Shown: piece after piece, positions 11,595 to 23,532 of the stretch | Layout of the letters: every line of letters begins with the position of its first letter | How positions within the stretch are numbered: position 1 is the stretch's first letter | DNA from: Lineolata rhizophorae | Taxonomy: Eukaryota; Ascomycota; Dothideomycetes; Lineolatales; Lineolataceae | Length of the DNA stretch: 64,000 nucleotides | Assembly (NCBI GenBank): GCA_010093515.1 | Contig: MU001679.1 | Coordinates: 3,498-67,497, forward strand | Reading direction: 5' to 3' | Notes under the pieces: model-generated | Told to the model about the DNA's origin: nothing | Database searches by the model: none | The model's input: only the letters and a program-made list of their open reading frames with translations | Program-made: the position numbers and the translations under genes

Positions 11595-12932
11595 ATGGTC
11601 CTCAAGGCCCTCCGGCGTGCCCTCCACCCGCAGCTGCCCCTGTCCCCGCGCCAGTCCCAGCAGCTGCTGGCCGCCCTCACCAGCAGCTTCCGCGCCCACC
11701 TCGACCGCCACCACCCCGCCCCCGGCGCCCGTCGCGTCGCCGACCGCGCCTCCGCCCAGTCCTCCGTCGACCGCCACCTCGCCTCCATCTTTGCTCACTC
11801 CCGGCCGACGCCCACGGCCGCGCGGGTCGGCAGTCTCTTCGAGCTGATCTCGACGCCCGCCTCCGTCGACCCCTCCGCCCGCCTCGACGCCCTTGACCGC
11901 AAGTTGGCGGCCCTCTTACACGCCTTGGTACAAGGTGCCGAGAGGCCGGCCGCGCCTCCCCTTCGAGAAGCCGCGGCATCGACGAACGCGGGATCCGCCG
12001 TCCTGAGCTGGGTGCGGGCATCCGGCCTCGAATTCTCACCCGAGCTCATCTCCCACGCTCGCCTGGCGCGGTCGTTATCTTACTTCCTGTCGGCTGAGGA
12101 ACGCTACGACGTGCTGAATGGCTGGCTTGGCTCGAGCGTCAGTCTATCCAGCCGTCTCACCGCTCAGGCGGTGCGCCAATGGAAAATTCGGTCTCTGCGG
12201 GCGTTCGTGCAGGCCGAGTTCGACTTTGCTGGCACGCCCTCTCTGCCTTCGAAGCGCCCACTGCTCGCCGATCCTACGGGAAACGGGCTTCTCAAGGCCA
12301 TTCCCGTCATTTCACACGCTGGGTCCCTGGCTGAGGTGGATTCGCATGACTATCGAAGCAACACCAGCGCTACAAACCTCCGTCATGTTTTGCAGCCAGT
12401 CCTTGTCGATCTTGCGGACTCCATCTCGCTCTCATTGCTCCGAGTTGACAGCGTCGATCCAGCTCTATACGATGATCTCGTAAGCGTCTACGCATCGCTA
12501 CGCCAACTTGCCATTTCTACCAAAATCGCACACGCTTCTGTTGTCATACGCCATCCGGATTTAAACTCAAGGGATATCGACCTAGCTTTAGAGACACTCA
12601 AAGAGATGGACGGGTTGGCCAGCGGCTCGAATTTCAAGTCTTTCGGCAAAAGGGGCGCTATCAAACGAATGGTTATTCAGCTAGCTCTCGATGCCGCCCA
12701 AGAGTTGCTTCACCGCAAGCGTGACTTAGACGCCGCCTGGGTCCTGTCATACGCTAGCAGAGCATTCTCCGATGAGTTCGGCCAAAATGAGGCACGAACT
12801 GAAGACGTTGGTCTCCCTCTGGAGACGCAGAGCGGGCGTTCCCAGGACTACAACCCGGTAGGGGAATCGCCCAGACACGCTAGAGACGACGACTCTAGCG
12901 TGCTTGAAATGCTACGGTTCAGAATCGGGTGA
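11595..12932 (+). CDS. Conserved fungal protein of unknown function
   Basis: A single exon of 445 residues starts in a near-ideal context (caccatgg). The open frame extends further upstream, but that part is GC-rich promoter-like sequence. The N-terminus is basic and amphipathic (LKALRRALHPQL) and could be a mitochondrial presequence; this is inference. The middle is helical (VLSWVRASGLEFSPELISHA, about 136-155; RSLSYFLSAEERYDVLNGWL, about 160-179), resembling helical-repeat mitochondrial proteins. The C-terminal third (KEMDGLASGSNFKSFG onwards) is polar and ends in a charged tail. I do not recognise a catalytic motif. Codon use is strongly GC-biased at the start and relaxes toward the end. 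Confidence 0.7.
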   Translation: MVLKALRRALHPQLPLSPRQSQQLLAALTSSFRAHLDRHHPAPGARRVADRASAQSSVDRHLASIFAHSRPTPTAARVGSLFELISTPASVDPSARLDALDRKLAALLHALVQGAERPAAPPLREAAASTNAGSAVLSWVRASGLEFSPELISHARLARSLSYFLSAEERYDVLNGWLGSSVSLSSRLTAQAVRQWKIRSLRAFVQAEFDFAGTPSLPSKRPLLADPTGNGLLKAIPVISHAGSLAEVDSHDYRSNTSATNLRHVLQPVLVDLADSISLSLLRVDSVDPALYDDLVSVYASLRQLAISTKIAHASVVIRHPDLNSRDIDLALETLKEMDGLASGSNFKSFGKRGAIKRMVIQLALDAAQELLHRKRDLDAAWVLSYASRAFSDEFGQNEARTEDVGLPLETQSGRSQDYNPVGESPRHARDDDSSVLEMLRFRIG

Positions 12933-13447
12933 CCGTATGCGCGACTATCGGGGGCATTCCCCCACCATGTGCAACGTCAGCGCCAAAAGTACCAGCTGCC
13001 AAGCCGCACTCCTCAGTTTTACAGAACAGGAATGACGAATAAGAGCTTCTCCGGTTTGTTGGTCGTACGTTGATTGGCTTGCAAGCTACCAGATACGTGT
13101 ACTAGCGTAGAGGGAGTCATTGCCACGAGCCAGAGGCCAGAGTCCCTGGTACTTAACAGCGGAGTAGCCGCATCTTCCCCGTGTTCCAACTTGGTTCGAG
13201 CTCAGGTTTGAGCTACAGGACGCCTTATGTAAATTGAGAAAAAGTTAGGCGAGAGGATATCTTGTCAAGATTGATCATGGGTCCCACTATATGTGCTAAT
13301 AAGCACAAATCTTCGGTGAAGCGGGCATGCAAGTAACTAGCATGTTTCCGGATTACTATGCTAATTAGAAGCTATATTGATAGCTACATGTGTAGTCAAA
13401 AAGGAATATGGGTCGTCTAGGCGTACTAATGGTAGAGAGGTGTGATC
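12933..13447. other. Intergenic between convergent genes
   Basis: About 515 bases lie between two stop codons. The right half is AT-rich. No feature is seen beyond presumed 3' untranslated regions. Confidence 0.4.
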
Positions 13448-16442
13448 TCAATCTATAGATATCGATGAAGCTCTGCTCAATCCCTCACGGGGTTCCTGCA
13501 GTTGCTTTCCGCCCCCAATCACCGATCCCATCTCACGTTTGAGGATTTTCTCCGGGCCTGCATCCTTTCCCAAAGCAAGCCGGAAGAACCCCAAAAACCC
13601 CGCCCCAAACCGGGGGCCGTCTTCATGATCTGTGCGTTCGTTCACGGCTTTTATTGAATCTTCAACAGATTCGGAAGGATACTGGAGGCGACGTTCGATC
13701 AAGAGCCTTGCCTGGAATTCGTCTAAGCCGTGCGGACTTGGCGAAGTGGCATCTGGAGCTTTCCCCGTTTGCCTGCGGCCAGACGCTGCATCCCACATCT
13801 TCTTGTACTCGCTACCCGGCAACACCCTAAGTTTCTTGTTGATACCTTTCTCAATAATCTCTCCGTTTTCCACGACGAGAACTAGGGCATCATCCTCGAT
13901 CGTCCGCAGTCTGTGAGCGACGATGATCTTAGTCCTGTTTTTGTTCCGCGTGTTTATGGCGTTTTCAAGAACATTTGACTCGGTTAAAGCATCAAGTTGA
14001 GACGTAGCTTCATCCAAGATGATGATCTTTGGATCTTTCAGGATGACGCGTGCCAGTACAAGTCTTTGCACCTCGCCGCCAGAGAGCTTGGAACCTCGTC
14101 GTTCGACCTTGGTCTGGTACCCATCCGGGAACGACATGATTTTGTCATGGATGTCTGCGTCTCTGCATGCTTGGTATACATCCTCATCAGAGGCATCGGG
14201 CTTACCGTAGCGGACGTTCTTCATTATCGTTGTTGCGAATATAGTTTCATTCTGTGAAATCAAGCCGATGTGCTTCCGCAAGCTCGAAAGCTTCACTCCG
14301 GATATGTCATTTCCGTCGACTAGAATGCTTCCTTGCGTAACATCGAAGAAGCGAACGGTCAGGTCCACAAGGGTTGACTTGCCGCCTCCGGAACGACCAA
14401 CTATGGCAATGGTCTTGTTCGGCTCTGCCACGAAACTTACATCTTTAAGCAATGGTTTTCTTGGGTCATGGCCAAAATGGACGTTCCGAAATTCCACACG
14501 GCCCTGGATCACATCCGGGAGCTCAATAGCATCTTCCCGATCCACGACGGCAGGCTTCCTTTGCAGAAGCGCGGAAAGCGTCTCGGTTTGCCAGGCTATT
14601 GTTCTCAATTTCTCGCCCAGGCCGCACAGCATTGCTATTCCACCGGTGAACGATCCCCATAGTTGCATGAGAGATGGTAGGTCCCCCACTGGATGCCGAC
14701 CGTGAGCGATATGACCTACCATGAGGACACAAGCCACAGCGAGGCCTACTCCATTGACCGACCTACGAATGGCATCCATTAACGACTCAACAACCCCTCT
14801 CCGTATGGTAGAATCCCTTGATCTGTCGAGCGGCTCGAGGAGGTTCTCAGTCGTCTCTGGTATCTTGTTGAATGAAGCGACGGTTCTCCAGTGCTCAAAA
14901 ACGTCGTATTGTTGGTTGCTCTGGCTTCTTTGCATATTTATTGCGTCTCTTCTAACTTCGTCGGAAATTCTTCCAGTGCTGTAATGGACCCAAGCGAATG
15001 CCACACACGTCGCGGCAGATATGGCCACAAAATATACGTCGAACTTCCAGCAGAAGTAAATGTAGTTGAGTCCTAGATTGAACGTGGTTGTTGGAACGTT
15101 GAAAAATAAGTCCTGGAAAGATCCCGATAGCATGCTACCACTCCTTACGCTCATGGTTATATATCCAGGGTTGTTCTCCTGAAAGAAGTCATTCGAAAGA
15201 GTCATAACATGTCGAATTGCGTGCTTGGTTACGGCTGTTCCAATGTGCTCAGAAATGTATTTGCTTAGAAAATTGCGCGAAACGTCGTATGCGCCTCTGA
15301 TAATGAGATGTTCATACGCAGCCCATTTGAGAACAGACATACGCGGCGGATCGCCTAAAACTTGTGAGTCTCTGTGCTTATAATTACGGGACCATACAAA
15401 TTTCCCCTGGGCCACTATATGTGGCGATACGTACCTGGTTTCGCCATTACAGCCAACTCGTTAACAATAGACCCGAGCTGGTTTGCGCCAAGGAGCTGGA
15501 GTGTAGAGCTTGCGGTCTGCAGCAATAGTAGCGAGGCCATGCAAAATTGCAATTTACGATCCGATCTCGGGAAAACGTGGGGAAGCAGTGAAAAGATGGA
15601 TTTAAGGTTTGCGAGAATAGAAAATCCAGCGCCCTGTTCCGTTTTCTTTGCTGGCAAGCCCTGCGTTTTGTCGCTTTTCTCGCCAGGTTTGTCCGAAGCA
15701 ACGGTCTCTCGAGCGGAAGTTGACGAGGTACTGTCATCGCGGGCCCCTTTCTGCGGAGATTCTGTGCAGATTCGCTCGGAGCAAGAGAGAAGCGTGAGTA
15801 ATCCAACCCGGAGCATAGCGTTACTAAAATGCGCATATTTCAACTTGGTCGAATCTTGAGTTTCGGATCTTTGCTGGTAAAGGAGAACAGAAATAAGAGA
15901 TTCGCACAGGGCTCCGGTTATGTACGATCTAATGAATGAACGCCAGATCGGCTTGGAATGAACAGCCATAAGGAGCGGTACGTTGATCCAGAGTAGTATG
16001 CCCGATATGATGTGAATCTGTACGAATTAGCAGAATGACTTACGAAGGCCCTCGAAGGTCTTCTCGACTTGTATGCCGCAAATACTCTGCCGCAATTTCA
16101 AGGAAGATATACTCACGTCGACATCTTGGGGTTCCCAAGACCAAGTCTTCGTCAGCCATGCGGAAGTGACGTACAAAATTCCTTCGACCAACTGCGGTCC
16201 TAGTCAAAAAATTTGCAAGGCTCAAGGCCTGTAGAGTGATAACTGACATAGCTCAGGGTAAGCAGAAGTCCTGCTCTCGCAGATAATTTCCGAAAGGCTA
16301 GATTGTCGAACTGAAGGGCGGTCTCTACGCGTGGACGGATGAACTTGCTCACAACAATGTCAAGCCCAAATTGGAGGCTAATTATGAGAGGAGAAGCGTA
16401 GTTGAGGAATAGAAGGGCCTTGCGTTTCGAAGAGAAATCCAT
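13448..16442 (-). CDS. HMT1/ATM-like half ABC transporter with N-terminal TMD0
   Basis: Four exons, 16442-16248, 16191-16117, 16017-15435 and 15354-13448, encode 919 residues (introns 56, 99 and 80 nt). Residues 1-200 hold several hydrophobic segments (TMD0-like) and a charged linker (about 205-245). A six-helix ABC exporter domain follows (about 250-560). The nucleotide-binding domain has Walker A GRSGGGKST (about 605-613), the signature LSGGEVQR (about 709-716), Walker B IIILDEAT (about 728-735) with its catalytic Glu, and an H-loop IIVAHRL (about 761-767). This layout matches the ABCB6/HMT1 group, vacuolar or mitochondrial half-transporters of metal-thiol or phytochelatin-type complexes. 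The substrate is inferred from the family only. The start ATG at 16442 is the first one in a frame whose upstream extension has no ATG. Confidence 0.88.
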
Positions 16443-16695
16443 GACGGGACCTTTTGGATGGGGAAGATTTGCATGTGTGGAGAGAAACAGTGCTGCCAGC
16501 AGATGCAAGGTTTTATATATGCTATGGAAATGACTCTGGTGGCTCTAGTCATCACCTATGACTTCTAATTTTATGAATTATTTTACTTCACCAAACAGTA
16601 GTGACTTGGAGGCAGCTACCCGAGCTGAGGTATGTACAACGTTACCCCAGAAATTGGCGTTGAGAGCTGCAATCGGATAGAGTAAACTAACAATC

Positions 16696-17877
16696 CTACT
16701 GCCAGATTTCTTCTGCAAGTCCAGGGACGCCGCTGATGCCGCCTTCAAGTCCAGCTACAAATTGTTCGAAGTCGACGCCATGGTCTGTGAACAACTCTTT
16801 AGCGCTGGATAACAAATTATCCTTCTTCTCCTGAGGTGCCCAGCTGTTAGCTCCTGGCCTCGAGCTTTCGTAATGAAGAACTTCTAGCCATCGAAAGAAA
16901 AGATCTTCATGACCAATAGCTGAGACGCGAGTCTCAAATTGTCGCATTTTCCGGCGGGCGTCTTCTTCTATTTCTTCCCGCCGCCTAGAGGCTATACTTG
17001 TGTCGTTGGACGCAACTTTAGAGCTCGGTGCCGCTACATTTCCAACATCCCAGACACACCAGCCATGAGCTTCACCGCAGTAGGCCCACACCCGCGGTCC
17101 AAACTCGGTTGGTGACACCGCACTGCTGTCCAGCAACAAATGCGCGGTAACCATAGCGGGGAAATCGAGTGCCCATTCACGGTCCTGCATGAGATAACCG
17201 GTTTTGGAGCGGAGGTACGAGGGACTGAGTCCGCGTGGAACTATGTCCTTAGACGACGATACTGAGCGGGCGTCACGCTTCTCTGTCCCGACGCCGGTGC
17301 CAAGCTGCTTTGGTTTCTGTTCTGCTTCTTCCTCCTCCTTCAAATCCTTGAGAACGTCGTCCGATTTAAGTGTTTTTGCCATCCTGACAACCACTTCCCT
17401 TTCCTTAACCCCACCCAGCTTCCATCGCCAATAGCCGGGTCCGCTCACGAACGCGCCAACAACCCATTTCCACGCGGCTGTCACCAGCACCAAATCGCAC
17501 GTCAGCATGGCCGTCCTCCACAACGTCTCGCTAGCAATGTTGGCCCATGTTGATTGCTCAATGTCGACGGTTGCAGCCGAAGGAAGAGCAAGGGATGCCG
17601 CAACTAAAGATATGTATGTTGGGTAGGCGGAGCGGATGCGCCAGGCGAGGACTAGAACGGCGAGCGCGTTCGGTAAGAGAGAAAGGATGAAAATGTTGCG
17701 CTTTTCGGCTGGCGAGTGGGTGTCAATATGGGTGAGATAGAGAGATCCGGGCTTAAGGTTGGACTGGAAGGGAGCAGTGGAGGGCGCTGTCGGGTGGAAA
17801 GCGCTTGGTATTGTTGAAGACGCTGGTTTGGGCTGAGCTTTCTTGAACGAGGTGTTACGGCCTTGCTTCGGCGGCAT
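16696..17877 (-). CDS. Conserved fungal membrane protein of unknown function
   Basis: An intron-free frame of 393 residues. The N-terminus is polar and basic (MPPKQGRNTSFKKAQPK). Hydrophobic segments follow at about 61-77 (FILSLLPNALAVLVLAW), about 84-102 (TYISLVAASLALPSAAT) and about 124-142, so two or three membrane spans are likely. A charged cytosolic-type linker (KDLKEEEEAEQKPK) and a conserved-looking soluble domain (DREWALDFPAMVTAHLLL; RVWAYCGEAHGW) make up the rest. I do not recognise the family. It lies on the same strand as the ABC transporter and the F-box gene but with separate promoters. Confidence 0.75.
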   Translation of the reverse strand: MPPKQGRNTSFKKAQPKPASSTIPSAFHPTAPSTAPFQSNLKPGSLYLTHIDTHSPAEKRNIFILSLLPNALAVLVLAWRIRSAYPTYISLVAASLALPSAATVDIEQSTWANIASETLWRTAMLTCDLVLVTAAWKWVVGAFVSGPGYWRWKLGGVKEREVVVRMAKTLKSDDVLKDLKEEEEAEQKPKQLGTGVGTEKRDARSVSSSKDIVPRGLSPSYLRSKTGYLMQDREWALDFPAMVTAHLLLDSSAVSPTEFGPRVWAYCGEAHGWCVWDVGNVAAPSSKVASNDTSIASRRREEIEEDARRKMRQFETRVSAIGHEDLFFRWLEVLHYESSRPGANSWAPQEKKDNLLSSAKELFTDHGVDFEQFVAGLEGGISGVPGLAEEIWQ

Positions 17878-18550
17878 TTTTGCGATATTCCACTACCAAT
17901 TGTAAAAGATGGCCTTACTTTCGGCTCATCAGAGTCGACAGGTCATGTGACGCAAAGCGTGCGCTCCAATGCAAGAGCAAACAATATTTCATGAAGACTG
18001 AAGTTGGTTGTTGCTTCTACAGGTGCATTCGGAAGCGGGGAAATTATGTTCCGAGTTAAGTTCTAGTTGTTCGGCCAATCAGCGGGTTACTGCAGTCGCC
18101 AATTCGAGGTAGGAAAGCATCATTCCCCAAGGATATTTCCAAGTACTCTGTTCGCAATCCCGGAATTTGAAGCTGACAAGTATACTAAAACAGATCTCTG
18201 AGCCTGAAAAGATTTTACTACACTCACCGCACGAACAATAGGCGCGGGGTTCTCAGTAATTTTCAAAAGCTTCCCTGCAGGCCTGTAAACTCTCCCTATG
18301 TTGATTCGTTCCCCGTGGGACGAAGTCGCAAAGATCTTACGCTACTTCTAGCTATATCGCGCCGCAGCTTACGCTTCTACAACAAGGAGAATTGGGTATC
18401 TCTATATATATACGTGCGTCAAACCACCACGTAGCATAAAATGAAAACAGACAAACGCTTCGAGTTGACTAGCCGGAACCCCAAGATGCATCCCGAACGC
18501 GAAGCTGACGCCAAATCCTCCCAATGCCAGATTCAACCGCTGCAATTCCA
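17878..18550. other. Intergenic, nothing recognised
   Basis: About 670 bases hold the promoter of the membrane-protein gene and the 3' flank of the F-box gene. A run of tata dinucleotides lies near 18402-18412. Confidence 0.35.
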
Positions 18551-20767
18551 TCAAAAGAACCGTTCTAACTCCATCCTCAAATACTTCTGCCTCGGCGCAT
18601 GCGACCACATCCTATCCAGCCCCGCCTCTGTTATGACTCGCTGGCCTGTACAAAATGCCTTCCCATCAAGTTTCTCTTCCTTCGCTGGCCTCCCTCTAAT
18701 CAAGTCCTCCAGCCCCACAACAGCGTCTTCGCTTCCCTCTACATCCGGCTCCAGACAATACTCCAAGCGCGACCCGACTGTGCCCACGAACCCCCGCAGC
18801 TTGTGCACTCTGCTGACCACACCGTCCTGATCCTCGACCACGATCTTCGTCGCCCGCTTCCGTCGCGCCGCCTGGATGCGGTGCTGGGCCGCGAGCCGCG
18901 CCGCCGGCAGCGTGCGCAGGTAGTGCGTATCCGAAGTGACGACGGGCAGCGAGTCGAGCATGTCGATGAGGCGCAAGGGCTGACGGCCGTCGCGGAGCGT
19001 CTGGTCCACGACGGTAGAGCTGACGGTGGCCGCCGCGCCGCGCGTCTCGATGGCGGCGGCGGGGCGGCACATGTCTTGGATGCGGCCGTCGTGGTCGGAC
19101 GGGGCGCGCACGACACGAAGATTCGGCAGGGCGCCTAGCCTGATTGACTCCACCATTTCGTCCGTGGCGGTGCCCGGGACGAGGACATCCCAGTGCATGT
19201 ACTCGAGCGAGGGAGAGCGGAAGACTGGTTTCGCCATCACGGCGCCTGGCATCAGGCCTGGTGAGGCATCCTGGACCAAAGTGAAACGCCGTAGATGTGG
19301 TAAGGCGGACACGAACCGTGACACCACGAGCAGGAAGGTGATCTCGAGGCCAATGAGCGAGAGGCGGCGAAGCTGGGTCGCTGAATCAGAACTCGCGAGG
19401 TGAAGCAGCCCGCGGTCGGTAAGGCCTGGAAGACTTTCGAGTCGGAGGGAGTGTAGCGCGGGCAGAGAAAGGAGGGATTTGTCGTGGAAGTCTTCGGCGT
19501 CGAAGTTGGAGAGAAAAAGATGCCTAAGAGAAGGAAGTCCGCGGAGTGTGTAGCTGAACATTTCACTATTCAGACGCCCCATGCTTTGGCCGGAAATGAA
19601 GAGTGTCTCCAAGAGCGACCAATGTTGGTGGAACTGCAAGAATGATGTCGCTTGGTCAAGTGGAGATTCTACGTCGCTTTGCTTTATTCTCCGCCTTGGG
19701 GTTAACGGCCGCTTTGGCGTGGAGGGTCTTACGCGGTGATTTCTACCGATGAGCCAGACTTTCTCTTTCAAGTTCTTCCTCGTGGACAAAGCATACGTCA
19801 AACGGTCGAACTGATGTCGGTAGATCGGAATATACCCTGTAAGCCGTTCGAGACGGGGGCACGCCATTACGATGGATGCGAGACTATCCATCACTTCCCC
19901 CTGCTCCTTCTCATTCCGGCCGTCCAAGAAGTCCTGAAGACCGGGAACGATGATCACCTGCACTAAACGCGCAATTGATGGGCGCTCTCTTAGTGTTCGT
20001 CGAAGCAATTTGAGTCGACTAGCTGTTCGTGGCCTAAACAGTTTAGCCGGCTGGAACAAATCGTCTCCGATAGGAACGCAAAGTATTCGGTATCTAGGGC
20101 CGGCATTGGTTAGCCTTGAAAAACTGGGACAGACTAACGCAACCGCCGAAGACCTACAATTGAGCCGTCGCTGGGCGATCCCAAGAGCGGCAAGTCAATG
20201 AAAAATTCCGAAGGTCCTTGAGGTAGCAATTCCAACAGCTCTCCTCGCCGGATCCAAAATACGCCATTTCCAATTGGTTCAAAATGCACTCGTGTACTTC
20301 ACGGGGCAGATTTTGCCGGGAGTACTTCTGCGTCGGAGTGGCAGGTAGAGACGTATACGACGGTAGCGACGCGGTCCGCGGTTCCATGTCCAGCTCCCAA
20401 AGATCCTTCTCGGGAGTGTACGGCGCGCCGTCGAACCCAAAGTCGAACTCGGCATACTCATTGTTCTTTGAGGGTGCAGAGTCCTCATAGGTAGTTGCCG
20501 AGGATCGTCGGGACGCCACGTCGCCGGAGTCTCGATCCCAGAAGCTCTTAGAATGCGTTGTCGAGCACTCACTTAAGCCCGCGGAGAGGTGTCGCGGCGA
20601 TTTCCAAGGCGGCTCGTCGTATCTGGACCTTTAGGTCAGCGAAAACATTCAACGTTGGGCGCTCCGATCCCAAGCCAAGCCCGTGTCGACGATACGTACG
20701 AGCTTTTTGCGTCCATATCCGTCCATTGGCCCGTGTCCGGGGCGCTGGGGTTAAGATAGTCCATCAT
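18551..20767 (-). CDS. F-box protein
   Basis: Three exons, 20767-20700, 20628-20158 and 20093-18551, encode 693 residues. Intron 1 (71 nt) has donor gtacgt; intron 2 (64 nt) has donor gtaggt and a ggctaac branch. The splice at intron 2 restores the phrase ATAQLYRILCVP. An F-box-like segment, NLPREVHECILNQL through LKDLRNFSLTCRSW (about 128-175), follows a polar Ser/Pro-rich N-terminus. The C-terminal 450 residues contain leucine-rich-like repeats (LPALHSLRLESLPGLTD). The family are adaptors that bring substrates to SCF ubiquitin ligases. The substrate is unknown. Two ATGs in tandem (20767 and 20764) make the first residue uncertain by one. Confidence 0.8.
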
Positions 20768-23532
20768 GAGGCGTGGCAGAGGAGACAGCGAGCCGGACGC
20801 GCTCTATTCGAGCACGAGAGGCCCAGGAGTCTCAGAAAAGTGCGGGCAGGAGCAAGCAGAGGCAAGACAAGAAGGCAAGAAGGAAGGGAGCGGCGGGCGG
20901 GCCCGTGTGTTTGTAGGGCGCACCGAGTGAGCGGTTAGCTCGCGGGAGCATCCACATGGCCGAGTCCAAGCGAAGCCAAAGGCACCACAAAAAGTTTAGA
21001 AAGAGAAACAATGCGATCATGCGGCGCTGCCAACCTGCCGGGCGGATCCAACCCTGAAGCTCAGGAAGAGGCTAGCATCTGCGCAGGCGAGATCGGCAGC
21101 CGGCCGATGCTGCCTTGGGGCGCGCTTAGCGTCTGCGCGTGGGATCGGAGCGGCCAAAGGGGCCCAATCCGCTCTCGGGCAAAAACGCACGACGGAGGTT
21201 TTTGGGGGCCCGTCAATACGCCACATCGTAATGAAGGGACGCGGCCGGCTCTTGCGGCGGGGGACGTGGGCGGACAACGGTACAGACGAAGGGTGTGCTG
21301 GCTTGAACCTCGTGGCCCCGTTGGTCGTATGGGCCGGCGCCCGTCCCTGTGCGGAGTACGTAGACATGCAGGCGATGGATGAGAGCATGCAGCGTCCGTT
21401 GTGCTCGTACCGGGAGGCCATGAGCGACGAGCATCGTCTCATCGCGACGGGAGTCCGGCGGGATGGTTAGGCGGGCTCCCGGGGGCGGGCGGGAAAGCGC
21501 CCAGGGCCCCGGCGTCGATCGCGGCCGTGCTCCATTTCGCTTGCACCCGCGCCGGCCCTCGGCCGCGCCTGCCCTTGCCCCCGTCCCGCGCCGACGATCC
21601 GTGGTGCGGTTGCCCCTTTCGGCCTTGCTGCCTGCCCGCAGGCTGCGCTCCTGCCCAGTGCCGCGTCCGCCCGCCCACCGCCGCTGCCGCCGCACGACGT
21701 GTGAGGCTGGCGACAGACGGCTCGACTCTCCGCCGCGCGCGCACTCTTTCTCCGCTTCCAGCGCCCTCCTACTTTCTCGCATGTCCAAGTCCTCATGGGG
21801 AACGCCTTTGCGCATGTGGCTGGGCCTAAAAATACAAAGAGACAATCTCGGATGGACCCCGGAAAGCGGGAACGCGAGCCGGCGTTCGGGCTATCCAGGT
21901 CCTGGCCGCGTCCCCCAGTCGCTGAGCCAGCGCTGCTCGCGTCCGACCGGTTCAGGTGCTGTTTTTTTTTCTTCTGTCGGTGGCATTGGTGAACTGAGCA
22001 TTGGCGACCACCATTGGGCACGTACTACGGTTACATGCGTAAGTAAGGTTAAACCCACGGTGCTCACACCTAACCAAATCTAGATAGAACACCTGATTAT
22101 ATAATACATACGGGATTATATATTCGCCACACAAACATTTTCAACCTTCTCCTTCTTACACTCTATACCTGCGAGGAATCAATGCTCAAGGCGGGTATAT
22201 AAAATGGGAACATACGAAAGCTTCGCTTGGCGGAACCCGTCTTGCCCGAAGAGGATTGTGGGGTGCCCCCTTTTGCCGCCCGGGATTTCGCCGAGGCCCG
22301 TGCCAAACAGGAGGGCTCCCTTTTGGGCGCATATACTACTACGTACGTACATACGCGCTCCTTGGAGCCGAGCGGTGCGTTATCCCACAGATCGCCGCCA
22401 ACAGCCAACAGCGCTGGAGCGGTGTGTTGTGCGTGCTATTCCGCCGACTGACCTACCTAGATGCATTGCCCTTGAGCTGCCCCGGTCGGACCTTCACACT
22501 GAGTACATGCGTATACATAGTACTATATTGCCCGTTTCGTCGCCTATATGACGTAGTAGGATGCATACCACGTACGTCGCTTGGCAATCAAGTGCTTGGC
22601 CGAATGCAGGCTTCCCTGCCGCTTTTTGTGTTAAGGAGTATGTAGCACGCAACGCTTTGGAGTGAACGACCTTCCCCGGCGCAGGGGAGAGGCTAGTGAT
22701 TAGAGAAGAATACGCACTACAGCGTAGGAAGCGGCACGTGGCATTCGAAGAGTAGGTCAAAAGATCACTCTCACAAGACCGCTCGCACAAAGTGCGACCC
22801 CAGGGCGCCTAGTTTATTTCAAGTTTGTATAAATCAAGGCGTAGGCAAACCCGCAACGACTCATACTACGTAGTCAGAAGTAACGATAGATGTTCTCAAA
22901 CCCTACCAGGAGAAAGGCAATAAACGTATAGGTAGACACAACTCGTCGGGTGATTTCCAGACCATCCTAGGAATCGGCGCTCATTATCCGTGGAGCCGAA
23001 CATACTATGACCTCAAGACCACGCAGACCACCGTGTAGGTAGCCTACCTCATCTCGTGCATTCCCTATATATTCAACCCTAGCAGAGCGACCCAGTATTG
23101 GACATCGATCCGCGATGCCTCACCGGGCCCACTGGCAGCTTCAAAGGCATTGTGTTTCCTGCAGCATCACGTATGTAGTGAGACCTTAGAACGGAAGCGA
23201 GCTCGGCTCCAAGACCCCTGCATCCCAAGGAACCGGCGGCCGGGGCTCCGCGGTCAGTGCGACAGGCGCACCTGCCGCGTCTCTGGCGATTCTGCCCGGC
23301 TCTGCCACTCAACGATTTCACCATCCGCCTGCGGCCCGCAAACGTCGCGTTCCATCGCCTGCGCGCCGCTCGGCCCACACCGGCCACCAGATTCTTTCTC
23401 ATGTTCGTCCTTTGCTCCAACCGACACAGCGTCCCCAATTCGGCCGGGTTCTGGTGTCCATAAGCGCCGTCAAACCTCGCCGAACGCGTCACGACTTTCG
23501 CTCCGCCTCCGACTGTCCGTCCGACTCCACCG
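20768..23532. other. Long divergent intergenic region
   Basis: About 2.8 kb separate the F-box start (minus) from the cyclin start (plus). The part to about 21950 is GC-rich, with long open frames on both strands that overlap each other and have no recognisable content. From about 22000 to 23100 the sequence is AT-richer, with several tacgta motifs. It probably holds the two promoters and 5' leaders. No gene is supported. Confidence 0.4.

Noticed and set aside
15355-15434. Alternative splice of the ABC transporter using the near acceptor at tatag or cccag
   Set aside because: It would give an intron of 20-44 nt or wrong phase; the ttttag acceptor restores KPGDPPRMSVLKW in frame.
21213-22083. 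Long GC-rich open frames on both strands
   Set aside because: They overlap each other, are rich in Arg, Pro, Ala and Gly as expected from GC bias, and show no motif or splice structure.
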